64,000 bases of DNA, taken from NCBI RefSeq assembly GCF_048006345.1, contig NZ_CP180351.1, forward strand, positions 3,038,001 through 3,102,000, given 5' to 3'. The notes under the pieces were generated by a model. It was not told where the DNA came from. It did not search any database and was given only the letters and a program-made list of their open reading frames with translations. Each line of letters starts with the position of its first letter. Within the stretch, counting starts at the first letter, position 1. This DNA is from Marivita sp030148515 (lineage in GTDB: Bacteria; Pseudomonadota; Alphaproteobacteria; Rhodobacterales; Rhodobacteraceae). Shown here piece after piece: positions 24,807 through 33,710 of the stretch. Position numbers and translations under genes: made by a program.

Positions 24807-24832
24807 TATGTAACCTTGGCCAAGGTTACATA
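24807..24832. promoter_or_regulatory. 26-bp perfect palindrome upstream of yaeR
   Basis: The half-site TATGTAACCTTGG is followed directly by its exact reverse complement. It ends 67 bases upstream of the yaeR start. No T-tract follows on the minus strand, so an operator is more likely than a terminator. Size and symmetry suit a MerR- or TetR-like dimer; no such regulator gene is in the window. Confidence 0.6.
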
Positions 24833-25005
24833 GCCTTGCAGTCCGTCACGTAGACTAAATCAGGCAAGATGAGGTCCAGATCGGCCGGTTTGACGGTGCT
24901 GAAGCTCCCCCCAAGCCAAGCCGCGTTCGGGAAAGGGATGGTGACCAGCACGCGCGCGACCCAGAGGGCGATTGTCCAAGGGTGGGACACGGTGCCGGTC
25001 ATCAT
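24826..25005 (-). CDS. Possible 59-residue small protein after cytochrome b561
   Basis: Starts at ATG 25005, four bases after the cytochrome b561 stop (TGAGGGTATG), and ends inside the 26-bp palindrome. The peptide begins MMTGTVSHPWTIALWVARVL with one weakly hydrophobic segment, then LDLILPDLVYV and a lone Cys near the end. Third codon positions are mostly G or C over the first 40 codons, as in neighbouring genes. I recognise no family. It may be a real small membrane-associated protein or a decayed gene end. Confidence 0.35.
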   Translation of the reverse strand: MMTGTVSHPWTIALWVARVLVTIPFPNAAWLGGSFSTVKPADLDLILPDLVYVTDCKAM

Positions 25006-25009
25006 ACCC

Positions 25010-25510
25010 TCACTTCCGCAAGGCGGGGATCATGCGCGCCAGCGTGCCGTCCTTGAGGACGAACTGATTGAACAGTGCAGCTGCGGCATGGGCCAGCGCC
25101 GCGGAGAACAGCGCGGTGGACAGGGCGAAGTGCACCCCACCCAGCGCGGCGATCTCGTTCCAGGTCAGCACGCCGGTGATGACCATGGCGATCAGCAGGC
25201 CATAAAGCGCGTTGTGCATGACGGTCGCGACGCGTGCCTGAGCGGCAGAGGTGCCGGGGGTATGGCCGGGCACACCATGGCGGAAACGCAGGACAAGCCG
25301 GGCGATGACGGCCAGCAGGATCACAAAACCGATGCTGACATGGAACCAAGCCCAGGTCATGTCGGCGTCGGCAGCAGCCTGACCAGCCTCGCGCACATCG
25401 ACGACGGCGACGATGGCCTCGTTGAAGCCGATCTGCAGGATGACGCCGATCACAACGATCCAGTGCAGCCAGATCTGGGCGGGGCGGTAGAGGGCGGGGG
25501 TGTCGGTCAT
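25010..25510 (-). CDS. Cytochrome b561-like di-haem membrane protein
   Basis: A 166-residue membrane protein with four hydrophobic segments. Histidines suited to haem ligation lie in the segments IWLHWIVVIG, WAWFHVSIGF, VMHNALYGLL and in SAALAHAAAA, the pattern of bacterial cytochrome b561 (Ni_hydr_CYTB superfamily). ATG 25510 was preferred to the earlier in-frame ATG because GGAGAC precedes it. Such proteins pass electrons from quinol to oxygen species or partner redox proteins. It is in line with the MsrQ-like, VOC and DoxX genes. Confidence 0.85.
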   Translation of the reverse strand: MTDTPALYRPAQIWLHWIVVIGVILQIGFNEAIVAVVDVREAGQAAADADMTWAWFHVSIGFVILLAVIARLVLRFRHGVPGHTPGTSAAQARVATVMHNALYGLLIAMVITGVLTWNEIAALGGVHFALSTALFSAALAHAAAALFNQFVLKDGTLARMIPALRK

Positions 25511-25538
25511 ATTGGGGTCTCCGGGCAAAGGGCTTGGG

Positions 25539-26183
25539 TCAGGCGGCGATGGGACGGGGGCGCAGGTACCAGTACCAGACGCGGTAGACCTCGAGCGCGA
25601 TCAGGGGGCCAAAGTGGACCAGCGCCGGGGCAACCCCGCCCCAGTCGTTCAGCGCGGCCCAGTGGGCCAGCGTCAGGACGGCGGCGGCATAGGTCCAGCG
25701 TTGCAGCCATTTCCACCAGGTGCCCATCTTGCGGACGAACCAGTCATGCGAGGTGATGGCGAGCGGCACGAAGATCAGGAAGGCAACCCAGCCGGTCCAG
25801 ATGTAGAACTTGGGCAGGTCCGTCAGCACCGGGTCTAGGGCGGCCTTGGCGATCAGGTAAAGGATGGTGTGCAAAAGCGCATAGCCAAAGGCGGCGACAC
25901 CCAGATAGCGGCGGTTCCGCTTCATCCACTGCGGCCCGCGCCAGCCACGCAGCAGCATGGCCAGCGGTGTGGCCATCATTGCGACGATCAGGAACCGGGC
26001 CGAGAACTCGCCCGAGGGATGGACCATCTCGTGGATCATCGTCGCGGGGGTCTCAGAGGTGAAGATCGCCACCGTCATCGCCACGTCGGGCAGCGCGAAA
26101 AGCGCCCAGAGGCCGTAGGGGTGAAGCAGGGTCTTGAGCAGCGAAGCGGCCGGGGTGGTCTCGATGGGGCTTTGCAGGGTCAT
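25539..26183 (-). CDS. MsrQ/ferric-reductase-like transmembrane haem protein
   Basis: A 214-residue membrane protein with about six hydrophobic segments. The stretch RRYLGVAAFGYALLHTILYL and the later KWLQRWTYAAAVLTLAHW carry the paired histidines and arginine pattern of the ferric-reductase-like transmembrane superfamily, as in MsrQ (YedZ). No MsrP molybdoprotein is adjacent, and the N-terminal part differs, so the function is open. It overlaps the VOC gene stop by 4 bases and is therefore coupled to it. Confidence 0.75.
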   Translation of the reverse strand: MTLQSPIETTPAASLLKTLLHPYGLWALFALPDVAMTVAIFTSETPATMIHEMVHPSGEFSARFLIVAMMATPLAMLLRGWRGPQWMKRNRRYLGVAAFGYALLHTILYLIAKAALDPVLTDLPKFYIWTGWVAFLIFVPLAITSHDWFVRKMGTWWKWLQRWTYAAAVLTLAHWAALNDWGGVAPALVHFGPLIALEVYRVWYWYLRPRPIAA

Positions 26184-27115
26184 GCTGCGTCTTCCTTCTG
26201 CTGTTCGGTTGCGCGCAGGGCCAAGGTCAGGGTGACCCCTGCGGGATCGGTGCCGGTCAGAACGTTCGAACCCGGAATTTCCTTCAGCCGTGCCTTTGCT
26301 GCGGCAAATATCTCGGCATCAACTGCATCCAGCCGATAGGACAGAAGCCGGGCCGAGCTGGCATGCGCAGGACGCGCGCCTGGCCCAGCGCAGAGGTTCA
26401 TCGCCAACCGGTGGGTATAGGGTGCGCCCGCACCCATATCGGCCATACCGAAGGCAGGCAGGTTCAGGTTGCGCGCAAAGCCCAAGCCTTCGAACCAACC
26501 CAGCGAGGGGTCAAGCGCAGGCACATGCAGGTGCAGATGCGCAACCGTCGCGTAGCGGTGCAGCGGCAGCGCCGGATCAGAACTGTCGGCCTGCCCCAGT
26601 TCCGCCCGCAGGTCCAGCCGTGTGCGCCCGCTGTGGGGCCGACCTGCCGCGTCGAACATGGCGAAGCGGCCGCCGTCAAAACTGAACCGGCCAAAGCGTT
26701 TGGGCGTTTCATAGGCGATCTCAATGCCGTGGCCGTCAGGGTCGTCAAGATAGAGCGCCTTGGACATCAGATGATCAACGGGCGAGAACGGGACGCCAAG
26801 CTCGATGAAGCGCTGGATCCGGCGCGAGAACTCGGATTGAGAGGGTACTCCAAAGGCCATGTGATACATGCCAGCATGTCCCTTCGCGACCGGGCTGGTA
26901 GCGCCGGGAGAAAGCACCACCAGCGTCCGATCGAGAGTGCCGAGCGCAAGACCCGGACTCAGATCGGGACGAAGCACGAAACCGATGACTTCGGTCCAGA
27001 ACGCCTCAGCGCGGTCAAGATTGGTGACCGACAGAGTCAGCGGGCCCCAGGTAAGCCGTTCAGGAAGGTTGTCGGCTGCACGTTGCCGGGCAAGGGCTAA
27101 GGCTGGGGTGTCCAT
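26180..27115 (-). CDS. Two-domain VOC protein, catechol-2,3-dioxygenase-like (CatE type)
   Basis: A 311-residue protein with two VOC modules. The first reads LTLSVTNLDRAEAFWTEVIG, with GMYHMAFGVPS and ALYLDDPDGHGIEIAYE; the second shows VAHLHLHVPALDPSLGWFEG. The metal-ligand pattern His-His-Glu appears in the first module. It resembles the CatE/YfiE quinone- and catechol-detoxifying proteins of Bacillus, and the adjoining DoxX gene resembles CatD. It follows DoxX by 22 bases. Confidence 0.82.
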   Translation of the reverse strand: MDTPALALARQRAADNLPERLTWGPLTLSVTNLDRAEAFWTEVIGFVLRPDLSPGLALGTLDRTLVVLSPGATSPVAKGHAGMYHMAFGVPSQSEFSRRIQRFIELGVPFSPVDHLMSKALYLDDPDGHGIEIAYETPKRFGRFSFDGGRFAMFDAAGRPHSGRTRLDLRAELGQADSSDPALPLHRYATVAHLHLHVPALDPSLGWFEGLGFARNLNLPAFGMADMGAGAPYTHRLAMNLCAGPGARPAHASSARLLSYRLDAVDAEIFAAAKARLKEIPGSNVLTGTDPAGVTLTLALRATEQQKEDAA

Positions 27116-27137
27116 GTCGGCCTCCTTGGGGTCGGGA

Positions 27138-27563
27138 TCAGGCGCGGGGTGCGATGGGTGCCTTGCGGGTACGACCCCAGAGGACGAAGACGGCCAGTGC
27201 CACGTAGATCATGTTGAAAGGGAGCGGCTCGAACTCCCCCCGGATAGCGTGGAACGGAATGGCCAGTGCTTGAATGGCCAGCAGTCCTTTGGTCGCCCAA
27301 ACCGTCAGATATGGCATGATGCGGGTTGCAGCAGGAAGAATCAGCCCGATCACGCCCAACACTTCCATCACGCCGATGAAGCGTGGCAGCGCGATCGGCA
27401 CCTCGGTCATCCAAACAGCGCCCATGGCGGCGGCCTGTTCCGCAGGCAGGAAGTGGAACCACGCTCCCATCAGGTAAAGCGCGGCAAGGGCGATCTGCCC
27501 TCCCCAGATGGCGATGTTCCAGCCGCGGCTGGGAATTGCAATTGCGGTCGATGTCATGGTCAT
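27138..27563 (-). CDS. DoxX-family membrane protein (CatD-like)
   Basis: A 141-residue membrane protein of the DoxX-like family with four hydrophobic segments: IALAALYLMGAWFHFLP, the central PRFIGVMEVLGVIGLILP and two C-terminal segments. It is the first gene of a four- or five-gene operon and is divergent from a LysR regulator. In Bacillus the DoxX protein CatD pairs with the VOC protein CatE under quinone-responsive control, and the same pairing is seen here. Confidence 0.82.
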   Translation of the reverse strand: MTMTSTAIAIPSRGWNIAIWGGQIALAALYLMGAWFHFLPAEQAAAMGAVWMTEVPIALPRFIGVMEVLGVIGLILPAATRIMPYLTVWATKGLLAIQALAIPFHAIRGEFEPLPFNMIYVALAVFVLWGRTRKAPIAPRA

Positions 27564-27720
27564 GGTGTGTTCCTTCAGATTCTAGGGCAGTTGCCCACAT
27601 GTGATGTGCCCTGAGAAATACACGCTCCCCCTCCTCTGATCATTGGAGCGCGGGCGAAGGCTGTCTTTCCTCTCAGTTGATGATCTTTGTGAAAATGGCA
27701 GGTATTGCGCATTGAATGGA

Positions 27721-27740
27721 AATCTAATCGTCTTTAGATT
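27721..27740. promoter_or_regulatory. LysR-type binding site between doxX and lysR
   Basis: AATCTAA and TTAGATT form a perfect inverted repeat with a 6-base spacer and contain a T-N11-A core. It lies 57 bases upstream of the LysR ATG and 158 bases upstream of the divergent doxX start, the usual autoregulatory position for a LysR protein. Confidence 0.65.
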
Positions 27741-27797
27741 GCCTTCTGAGAAAGCGATGCTCTCAAATCTCGCTATTTAGTTTCCCAGGAGGAAACC

Positions 27798-28703
27798 ATG
27801 GACAGCCTGCTCAGCCTTCGCGTCTTTGCCGCTGTGGCCGAGGCGAAAAGCTTCGCCGCTGTGGCCGACCGCATGGACATTTCGGCCGCGATGACCAGCA
27901 AACATGTTCAACACATCGAGGCCGAGGTCGGCGCGCGGCTGTTGAACCGCACCAGCCGCAGCGTCAGCCTGACTGAGGCGGGGGCGATCTACCTTGCCGC
28001 CGTGCGCCCCTTGCTGGAAGGGCTGGACGAGGCGGGCGCCCGGCTGGCGCAATCGACGATCGAGCCGCGCGGGACGCTCAAGATCAGCCTGCCCGTGTGG
28101 ATGGCCGAACCGGGCTTTGTCCGTGTGCTGGCCGCCTATCGCGCCCGCTATCCCGAGGTGGCTTTGGATCTCGACCTAAGTGGGCGCCCGGTCAATCTGG
28201 TCGAGGAGCGATATGACCTCGCCCTGCGCGTCAGCCCAGCGCTGGATGAAGGGCTTATCGCACGGCGGCTTGCGGATGTGACCTTTTACATCGTGGCAAC
28301 CCCTGCCCTTTTGGACCAGATCGGCCGCCCGATGGATGTCACTGACCTGAACGGCGCACCATTTCTGGCCTATAGTCCGGTTACCACAGGGCGCCGAGTG
28401 CGTTTGGGGCTGGGCCCCAACGCGCCGGAGGTCCGGATGACACCCGTCATGCAAAGCGCCAATGAGACGCTGCTGTTCCAGGCCGCGCTGGAAGGGATGG
28501 GGATTGCGATCATGCCGCACCCTGTTTGTCGCAGCCACTTGGCTGAAGGACGACTGGAGCGGCTTCTTCCGCACTTTCCCGCGCCTACGGTGGCGCTGTC
28601 AGCGATTTACCCCGACCGCAGTTATCTGCCAGCGAAGACCCGCAGCTTCCTTGATTTCCTTGCTGGTCCCGAAGGCTTTGGCGGCCCGCTGGGGGCGCTG
28701 TGA
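27798..28703 (+). CDS. LysR-family transcriptional regulator
   Basis: A 301-residue regulator. The N-terminal winged helix-turn-helix is LLSLRVFAAVAEAKSFAAVA through RLLNRTSRSVSLTEAG, followed by a substrate-binding domain with GLIARRLADVTFYIVATPAL. AGGAGG lies 5 bases before the ATG. It is divergent from the DoxX/VOC/haem-protein operon with a T-N11-A palindrome between them, so it most likely controls that operon in response to an electrophile or quinone. Confidence 0.92.
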   Translation: MDSLLSLRVFAAVAEAKSFAAVADRMDISAAMTSKHVQHIEAEVGARLLNRTSRSVSLTEAGAIYLAAVRPLLEGLDEAGARLAQSTIEPRGTLKISLPVWMAEPGFVRVLAAYRARYPEVALDLDLSGRPVNLVEERYDLALRVSPALDEGLIARRLADVTFYIVATPALLDQIGRPMDVTDLNGAPFLAYSPVTTGRRVRLGLGPNAPEVRMTPVMQSANETLLFQAALEGMGIAIMPHPVCRSHLAEGRLERLLPHFPAPTVALSAIYPDRSYLPAKTRSFLDFLAGPEGFGGPLGAL

Positions 28704-29102
28704 TGAATGCCAGAGAGAGGACAATCATCTGTCGCCATGAAAGTCTGAGTTGACTGAAGGCCAGATGATCTCCTGAAAATTGAGGCTTAGCTTCCACTCA
28801 TCGGTCCATACACCGCGAACTCGTTGGCAAACCTTTATCTCGTTCTTTACGACAGAGCCGGTCACATCTTGGCGGACGACAACTCGCTTGGTGGAGGGGA
28901 TTCTCTAATCGGACTGATCAATGCGCAGTCCTTTCGGTGCAGTTTTGATCTGTTTGGATCGGCCAAAACCGACGGTCTCTTCTCAGTTTACGGGACCCTT
29001 ACGGCTCAGCTGCTTGAAACCAATACGGTTTGCGCGGGGTGCAGCCACCGCGCGTTTGGCCTTCGGTCGGGCGTCAGGAGGGCACCGCTCCATAAAGACG
29101 TT
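28704..29102. other. Gene-free stretch between LysR and the RTX gene
   Basis: About 400 bases between two convergent genes. The frames open here run into the antisense of the RTX gene and show no coding character of their own. A weak AAACC/GGTTT inverted repeat lies near 29020. I see nothing else that I can support. Confidence 0.5.
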
Positions 29103-32100
29103 TTATCCAAGCGCGTCGAGCGCTGGTTCAAGACATCCGGAACGGCGCAGCATGTCTTGCGTCCAGACGGCTGTGCCTTCTTTTACGCGTTTCTTTACGG
29201 CCTTGGATTTGAGAACCCGCCGGGCCAGGCGGAAGCGCATCGCGTTGCTGCGACGGGACAGTTTCATGAGACAGCGCAGGATGCTGCTCCGGTTTTGCCC
29301 CGACAAGACGTCCAGAGCCATACGACCGGGGAAGAAGCTTTCGCAAGGCAATTCATTCGCAAAGATCACCTCGTGCTGGTCCAGCAGAAGGTGGTGGTAT
29401 GTCACGCTGCGGCAGCCCTTCATCTGGCGGATGCCCGGCAATCCGACAAGGCTCTTGGCAGGGGCGAACACGCCCTCATCACGGTCGGTGTCTGGCAGCA
29501 GGATGCGATGCTGCGGCGAGACCCTGAGATCGGCCACCGGGAGGCCCGCCCCAAGGGCGTTGGCCTTGATCAGGATGGGTTTGTCCCCATCTTCGGCCGC
29601 GCTCCAGCTCAACTTTGTGTGCGAGGCCCAGATCACCGGTCGGTAACCGTGATCGATCGTGCGAACCAGGTCACCCTCGGACAGGTTTTCAACCGGAACA
29701 GGCCCGCGCGGTGTGCCGATCAATGTGCCATCAGCGAAACAGATGACACCGGTGTTCTCGGTGTTGAAAAACGTATTGTCGCCGGTCGCACCCGAAAAGA
29801 AGATGCCTTCATTGTTCGGAGTGCCATCAGTGTCGAACTGGCTGTTGTCAGAATAATCGACCGCGTTGCCCTGTGTGTCGAACGCGTTGGACTGGTTCAG
29901 GATGCCGTCGTCCTGTTGGTCAGCCCAAAGTTCGAACAGGTGGTCGTAATGCCCCGACAGGTCGATGAAATCGTTGTTCGCAGAGGTCCCGTCATTCAGC
30001 GTGCCGGTCGTGCCTGCGTTGAAGTCAGAGATCGTGTCGAGCCCGTCACCCGCCGTATATTGGAACCGGTCGTTGCCGTCGCCGCCGGTCAGAAGGTCAT
30101 TGCCCGTACCACCCGACAGGGTGTCGTTCTGTGCGCCGCCGTTCAGCGTGTCAGCACCGGCCCCCCCGTCCAGTCTGTCCGTGCCCCATTCGCCCAAGAG
30201 GAGATCATTGTCGGCCCCACCCAGAAGCGTGTCGCTGCCGGTGTTGCCATAAAGCGTGTCATTGCCCGCGCCGCCATCCAGCGTGTCATTGCCGGTTGCG
30301 GTCTGATCTCCGGAGATCGGAAAGGCGTTGCCATTATTGCCGCCGACAAGCACGTCATTGCCTGTGCCACCGATGATCCAATCCGCGCCGCCGCCGCCGA
30401 CAACAAGGTCGTCACCGGCGCCGCCATCCAGCACGTTGTTTCCAAGGCTGCCATAAATCGTATCATTGCCGCCACCGGTCGTGATATTCTCGATATTGAC
30501 GTATTCTTGGGTGCCGATTGTACCGTCGACAACGTTTCCGGCATCCATATTGACGGTCAGGTTGCGGTTGTCTCCGGGTAGTACTTCCAGAGTGTCGATC
30601 CCGTCGCCGCCATCGATCTGGTCGTTGACGTTGATCCCGTCCTGAAGACAGATCGTGTCGTCGCCCGCGCCGCCGTCCAACACATTCAACACGTCGTTGG
30701 CATCGGTGCCGCCCCGGATCAGCAGGTCGTTGCCATCGCCACCGAACAGCGTGTCGCTGCCGGTCCCGGCCTGTAGGACGTCGTTGCCCCCATTCGTGAT
30801 GATGAGGTTGTCGCCTGCGTCGTCGGTGACAGTATCGTTGCCGTCGGCTGTGGTGATGTTCTCGACATTCGAGAACACCTCAGCCCCACCGACGCCATCG
30901 AAGACCTGGCCTGTGCTCATGTTGACGGTCAGGTTGCGATTGTCGGTCGGGTCCAGGATCAGCGTATCGACCCCGTCCCCGCCATCGACATCGTCGATCT
31001 GGCCTATGGGCGCCAGACTGCCATCGATGATGATGAGGTCGTCACCCGCCCCCGCGTCGATCGTATCGCCACCCTCGCCGCCATTGATGGTGTCATTGCC
31101 ACCACCGGCGAAAATCGTGTCGTTGCCATCACCGCCCTCGATCGTGTCGTTGGCACCAATCGTTTCTGTGGGCAGTGTAGTGACAGTCACGTTGTCGATC
31201 TTCAAATCGGTTGTGACTGTCCCGGTCGATGTCGGGTTGGTGAACCGCAGCGTGACGTCAGTCGTGGTCGCGGTGAAATCGACCGTGACAACCTGGTTGG
31301 CAGTTCCGTTGGCAATGACCACGGTCTGGCTGCCAAGCACCTGGCCATTGGCATCGACCGCTTCAACGACAAGCGTATGGTCCCCCGTTCCGCTGCCGAA
31401 TTCCCTTGCGGATACCGAAAGCCGGTAGTCGAGGCCGACTTGGGTTGTCACGGTTTGCTGCACCACACCGCCGAACCCGCTGTCGCTGGCGTTAAAGGCC
31501 ATCTCCTGCGAATAGACGAAAGTGCTTCCACCGCCGCTGACCGTCCAGCCTGCCGAAGTGTTGGTGGCGAAGTCGCCGTTGTTTACCGTGACCGGCGCCC
31601 CAAGTGTCGTGTCGCCGTAGATGGCGTCATTGCCAGCGCCACCGATCAGGGAATCCGCACCGCTTCCACCGTAGATCACGTCGTTTTGGTTTCCGCCATC
31701 GACCGTGTCATTCCCGTCGCCGGCAACAACGGTGTCGTCCCCATCACCAGCAACGATGCTGTCGTTACCCGCGAACTGCGCCTCTGGGTTCAGACCTGTC
31801 GTGACGATCCCGACGCCATCATCGTTGTCACCAGCAGACACAAGGATGCCACCCTCGACATCAATCGCTTCGGAATCCGCGAATTCCGGGCCGGCTCCGT
31901 CGCTGATCGTGTCGCTCAGCGTCAGGCTGACCGTGCCATCCGGGTTCACGGTGACGTCGTAAAATCGCAAGCCCGAGGTCTCGGCTCCAACGACAAGGCT
32001 GCCGCCACTGTCCGTGGGCAGAAACGTCATCGCTGATATGTCGGTGACCAGGTTGTCGACCTGCCCGACAAGTGTCAGATCGAAGGTGCCGTCGTTGTTG

Positions 32101-33710
32101 GTCGTGTCGGGATCAACGCGGAAAATGACCACGTCATCGTCGACGCCGCCCACGAACAGGTACACCCGCCCGTCGATTTCGGCAAAGGTGCCGGCATCGA
32201 CATCGAACAGCCCGGTCGTGGCGGGATTGATGAGATCGCGGCCCAGACCATTGCCCTGCGGATCGGTATCGGCCGCACCCGCGGCATCGTCTTCCCGGGC
32301 ATTCTGAAAGGTCAGTTGGCCCGCGCTGTTGAGCGTCCAGAGGGAAATACCGTCATCGGCCCCGCCCGCGATGACAAAGGTGGTGCCATTGCTGTCGGTG
32401 AAGCTTTCCAGGAGGGACGCTTCGGTGGGGCTGTTATTGTTCAGAAAGTTCTCGCCCGTGCCGCTGCCGTCGACCTCGATATCCGTTTGCGTCAGCGACC
32501 CGTCAGCATTGATGCGGTGCACGATAAGGGCGTCGTCAATCCCCCCGTCCGAGCCACCGCCGAGCGACAGCAGGAAATATGTGTCGCCAACCGTCGCAAT
32601 CGACAGCTCCTGCACATCATCGAACAAATTGTTGCCCGACCCGTCCGTGAGCGGCGGCTGATTGGCCAGTGTGCCGTCAGCGTTGATCAGAGTGATGCCG
32701 ATGGCATTGCCCTGCGGGTCAGCAGTATAGAGATAGGTCGCCCCGTTGGACAGGGTGACAGCGGCCATATCCTCGATGTCTTGGTACCCGACACCATTGA
32801 CCGCAGCTGTCTCAATGTCGATCTGCCCGCCAAGGACTTGACCATAGCTCGCGCTGTCGGGGTTATTGTCGATCCGGTAGCTGGCGATACCCGAATCCGA
32901 GGTGGTCCGCTCGGACGTGATCATGATCAGATCACCGTTGGCCAGCGTCACAAGCTCGACCGCGCGGGTATTGAACGTTTCGGTCTCGCTGCTATCGGCG
33001 AGGTTGTCCGAATTGGTCGGGCTCAATGTGCCATAGGTCGATCCGTCGGCTGTGTCGCCATAAATCACATCGTTGCCAGCGCCGCCTTCGATGATATCGC
33101 CGCCGCCGCCGCCTTCGATCGTATCGTTCCCGCCATTGCCGAAAATCAGGTCGTCGCCAGCCCCGATCTGGTCCCCTTGACCGTCGGTATAGCCCACCGT
33201 CATCCCGTCACTCAGGCCGGTCCCATCCACCGGGCCGTCAAAATCGATGTCGATCCGGTTCGTCTGCGGTTCGACAGCGTTGGACACAAGGCTGTCCAGG
33301 GACAAAGATTGGATCGGGCCAGCTTCAAGCACCGCCTGCTCATCCTCGTCGCCGAACACCGGTGGAAAGAGGAAAAGATCTCCGCTGGACGCTTGGACAA
33401 GCGTCACCTGGACCTGATCGGTGGTCCCGTCAGCATAGGTGACCGTGGCAAGATAGATCGCAGCCCCGTCGACGATGTACGCCGTGCCGCCGACACTGAA
33501 CTGGTCGTTCACCGTGTTGTTGTCTGTGTCATAGATCGTGCCGAGGGTGACTTGGCTCAGCGTCTGGATGTTGTTGAAAAGCGGAGCCGAGGCGCTGCCA
33601 TAGCTCGTGCCGACCAACAGGTTTGCCGCGTTCGAGATATTGTCCAACTCGGTGGTGTCGATCTCGATTCCACTGAACCCAAGGGATATGACTTCGAAAC
33701 GTGTCGCCAT
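29103..33710 (-). CDS. Large RTX calcium-binding repeat protein with C-terminal Hint domain
   Basis: A 1535-residue secreted-type protein without an N-terminal signal peptide, as expected for type I secretion. Order: an N-terminal region (about 1-180), RTX nonapeptides (GGxGNDTL type, 183-220), a beta-propeller-like region of about 400 residues (240-645), more RTX repeats (648-700), a jelly-roll/CBM-like domain (705-848), further RTX blocks (853-1215), a linker ending DFIDLSG, and a Hint domain from Cys1324 (GVICFADGTLI) through SPQHRILL (His1401). Two 65-residue units at about 910-975 and 1034-1099 are near-duplicates. Likely an adhesin or exoenzyme-like surface protein with self-processing. 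No type I exporter genes are in the window. Confidence 0.88.
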   Translation of the reverse strand: MATRFEVISLGFSGIEIDTTELDNISNAANLLVGTSYGSASAPLFNNIQTLSQVTLGTIYDTDNNTVNDQFSVGGTAYIVDGAAIYLATVTYADGTTDQVQVTLVQASSGDLFLFPPVFGDEDEQAVLEAGPIQSLSLDSLVSNAVEPQTNRIDIDFDGPVDGTGLSDGMTVGYTDGQGDQIGAGDDLIFGNGGNDTIEGGGGGDIIEGGAGNDVIYGDTADGSTYGTLSPTNSDNLADSSETETFNTRAVELVTLANGDLIMITSERTTSDSGIASYRIDNNPDSASYGQVLGGQIDIETAAVNGVGYQDIEDMAAVTLSNGATYLYTADPQGNAIGITLINADGTLANQPPLTDGSGNNLFDDVQELSIATVGDTYFLLSLGGGSDGGIDDALIVHRINADGSLTQTDIEVDGSGTGENFLNNNSPTEASLLESFTDSNGTTFVIAGGADDGISLWTLNSAGQLTFQNAREDDAAGAADTDPQGNGLGRDLINPATTGLFDVDAGTFAEIDGRVYLFVGGVDDDVVIFRVDPDTTNNDGTFDLTLVGQVDNLVTDISAMTFLPTDSGGSLVVGAETSGLRFYDVTVNPDGTVSLTLSDTISDGAGPEFADSEAIDVEGGILVSAGDNDDGVGIVTTGLNPEAQFAGNDSIVAGDGDDTVVAGDGNDTVDGGNQNDVIYGGSGADSLIGGAGNDAIYGDTTLGAPVTVNNGDFATNTSAGWTVSGGGSTFVYSQEMAFNASDSGFGGVVQQTVTTQVGLDYRLSVSAREFGSGTGDHTLVVEAVDANGQVLGSQTVVIANGTANQVVTVDFTATTTDVTLRFTNPTSTGTVTTDLKIDNVTVTTLPTETIGANDTIEGGDGNDTIFAGGGNDTINGGEGGDTIDAGAGDDLIIIDGSLAPIGQIDDVDGGDGVDTLILDPTDNRNLTVNMSTGQVFDGVGGAEVFSNVENITTADGNDTVTDDAGDNLIITNGGNDVLQAGTGSDTLFGGDGNDLLIRGGTDANDVLNVLDGGAGDDTICLQDGINVNDQIDGGDGIDTLEVLPGDNRNLTVNMDAGNVVDGTIGTQEYVNIENITTGGGNDTIYGSLGNNVLDGGAGDDLVVGGGGADWIIGGTGNDVLVGGNNGNAFPISGDQTATGNDTLDGGAGNDTLYGNTGSDTLLGGADNDLLLGEWGTDRLDGGAGADTLNGGAQNDTLSGGTGNDLLTGGDGNDRFQYTAGDGLDTISDFNAGTTGTLNDGTSANNDFIDLSGHYDHLFELWADQQDDGILNQSNAFDTQGNAVDYSDNSQFDTDGTPNNEGIFFSGATGDNTFFNTENTGVICFADGTLIGTPRGPVPVENLSEGDLVRTIDHGYRPVIWASHTKLSWSAAEDGDKPILIKANALGAGLPVADLRVSPQHRILLPDTDRDEGVFAPAKSLVGLPGIRQMKGCRSVTYHHLLLDQHEVIFANELPCESFFPGRMALDVLSGQNRSSILRCLMKLSRRSNAMRFRLARRVLKSKAVKKRVKEGTAVWTQDMLRRSGCLEPALDALG

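Noticed and set aside
24807..24832. The 26-bp palindrome as a rho-independent terminator
   Set aside because: No T-tract follows on either strand and perfect symmetry through the centre would leave almost no loop; an operator fits better, though it is not proven.
24869..25756. A 295-residue plus-strand frame over the b561 gene
   Set aside because: Low-complexity Gly/Arg-rich translation typical of antisense; the minus strand encodes membrane haem proteins.
29103..33710. Repeated DNA words in the RTX gene as a possible tandem repeat array or CRISPR
   Set aside because: The repeats are degenerate nonapeptide codons of a protein, with no constant repeat and unique spacer structure.
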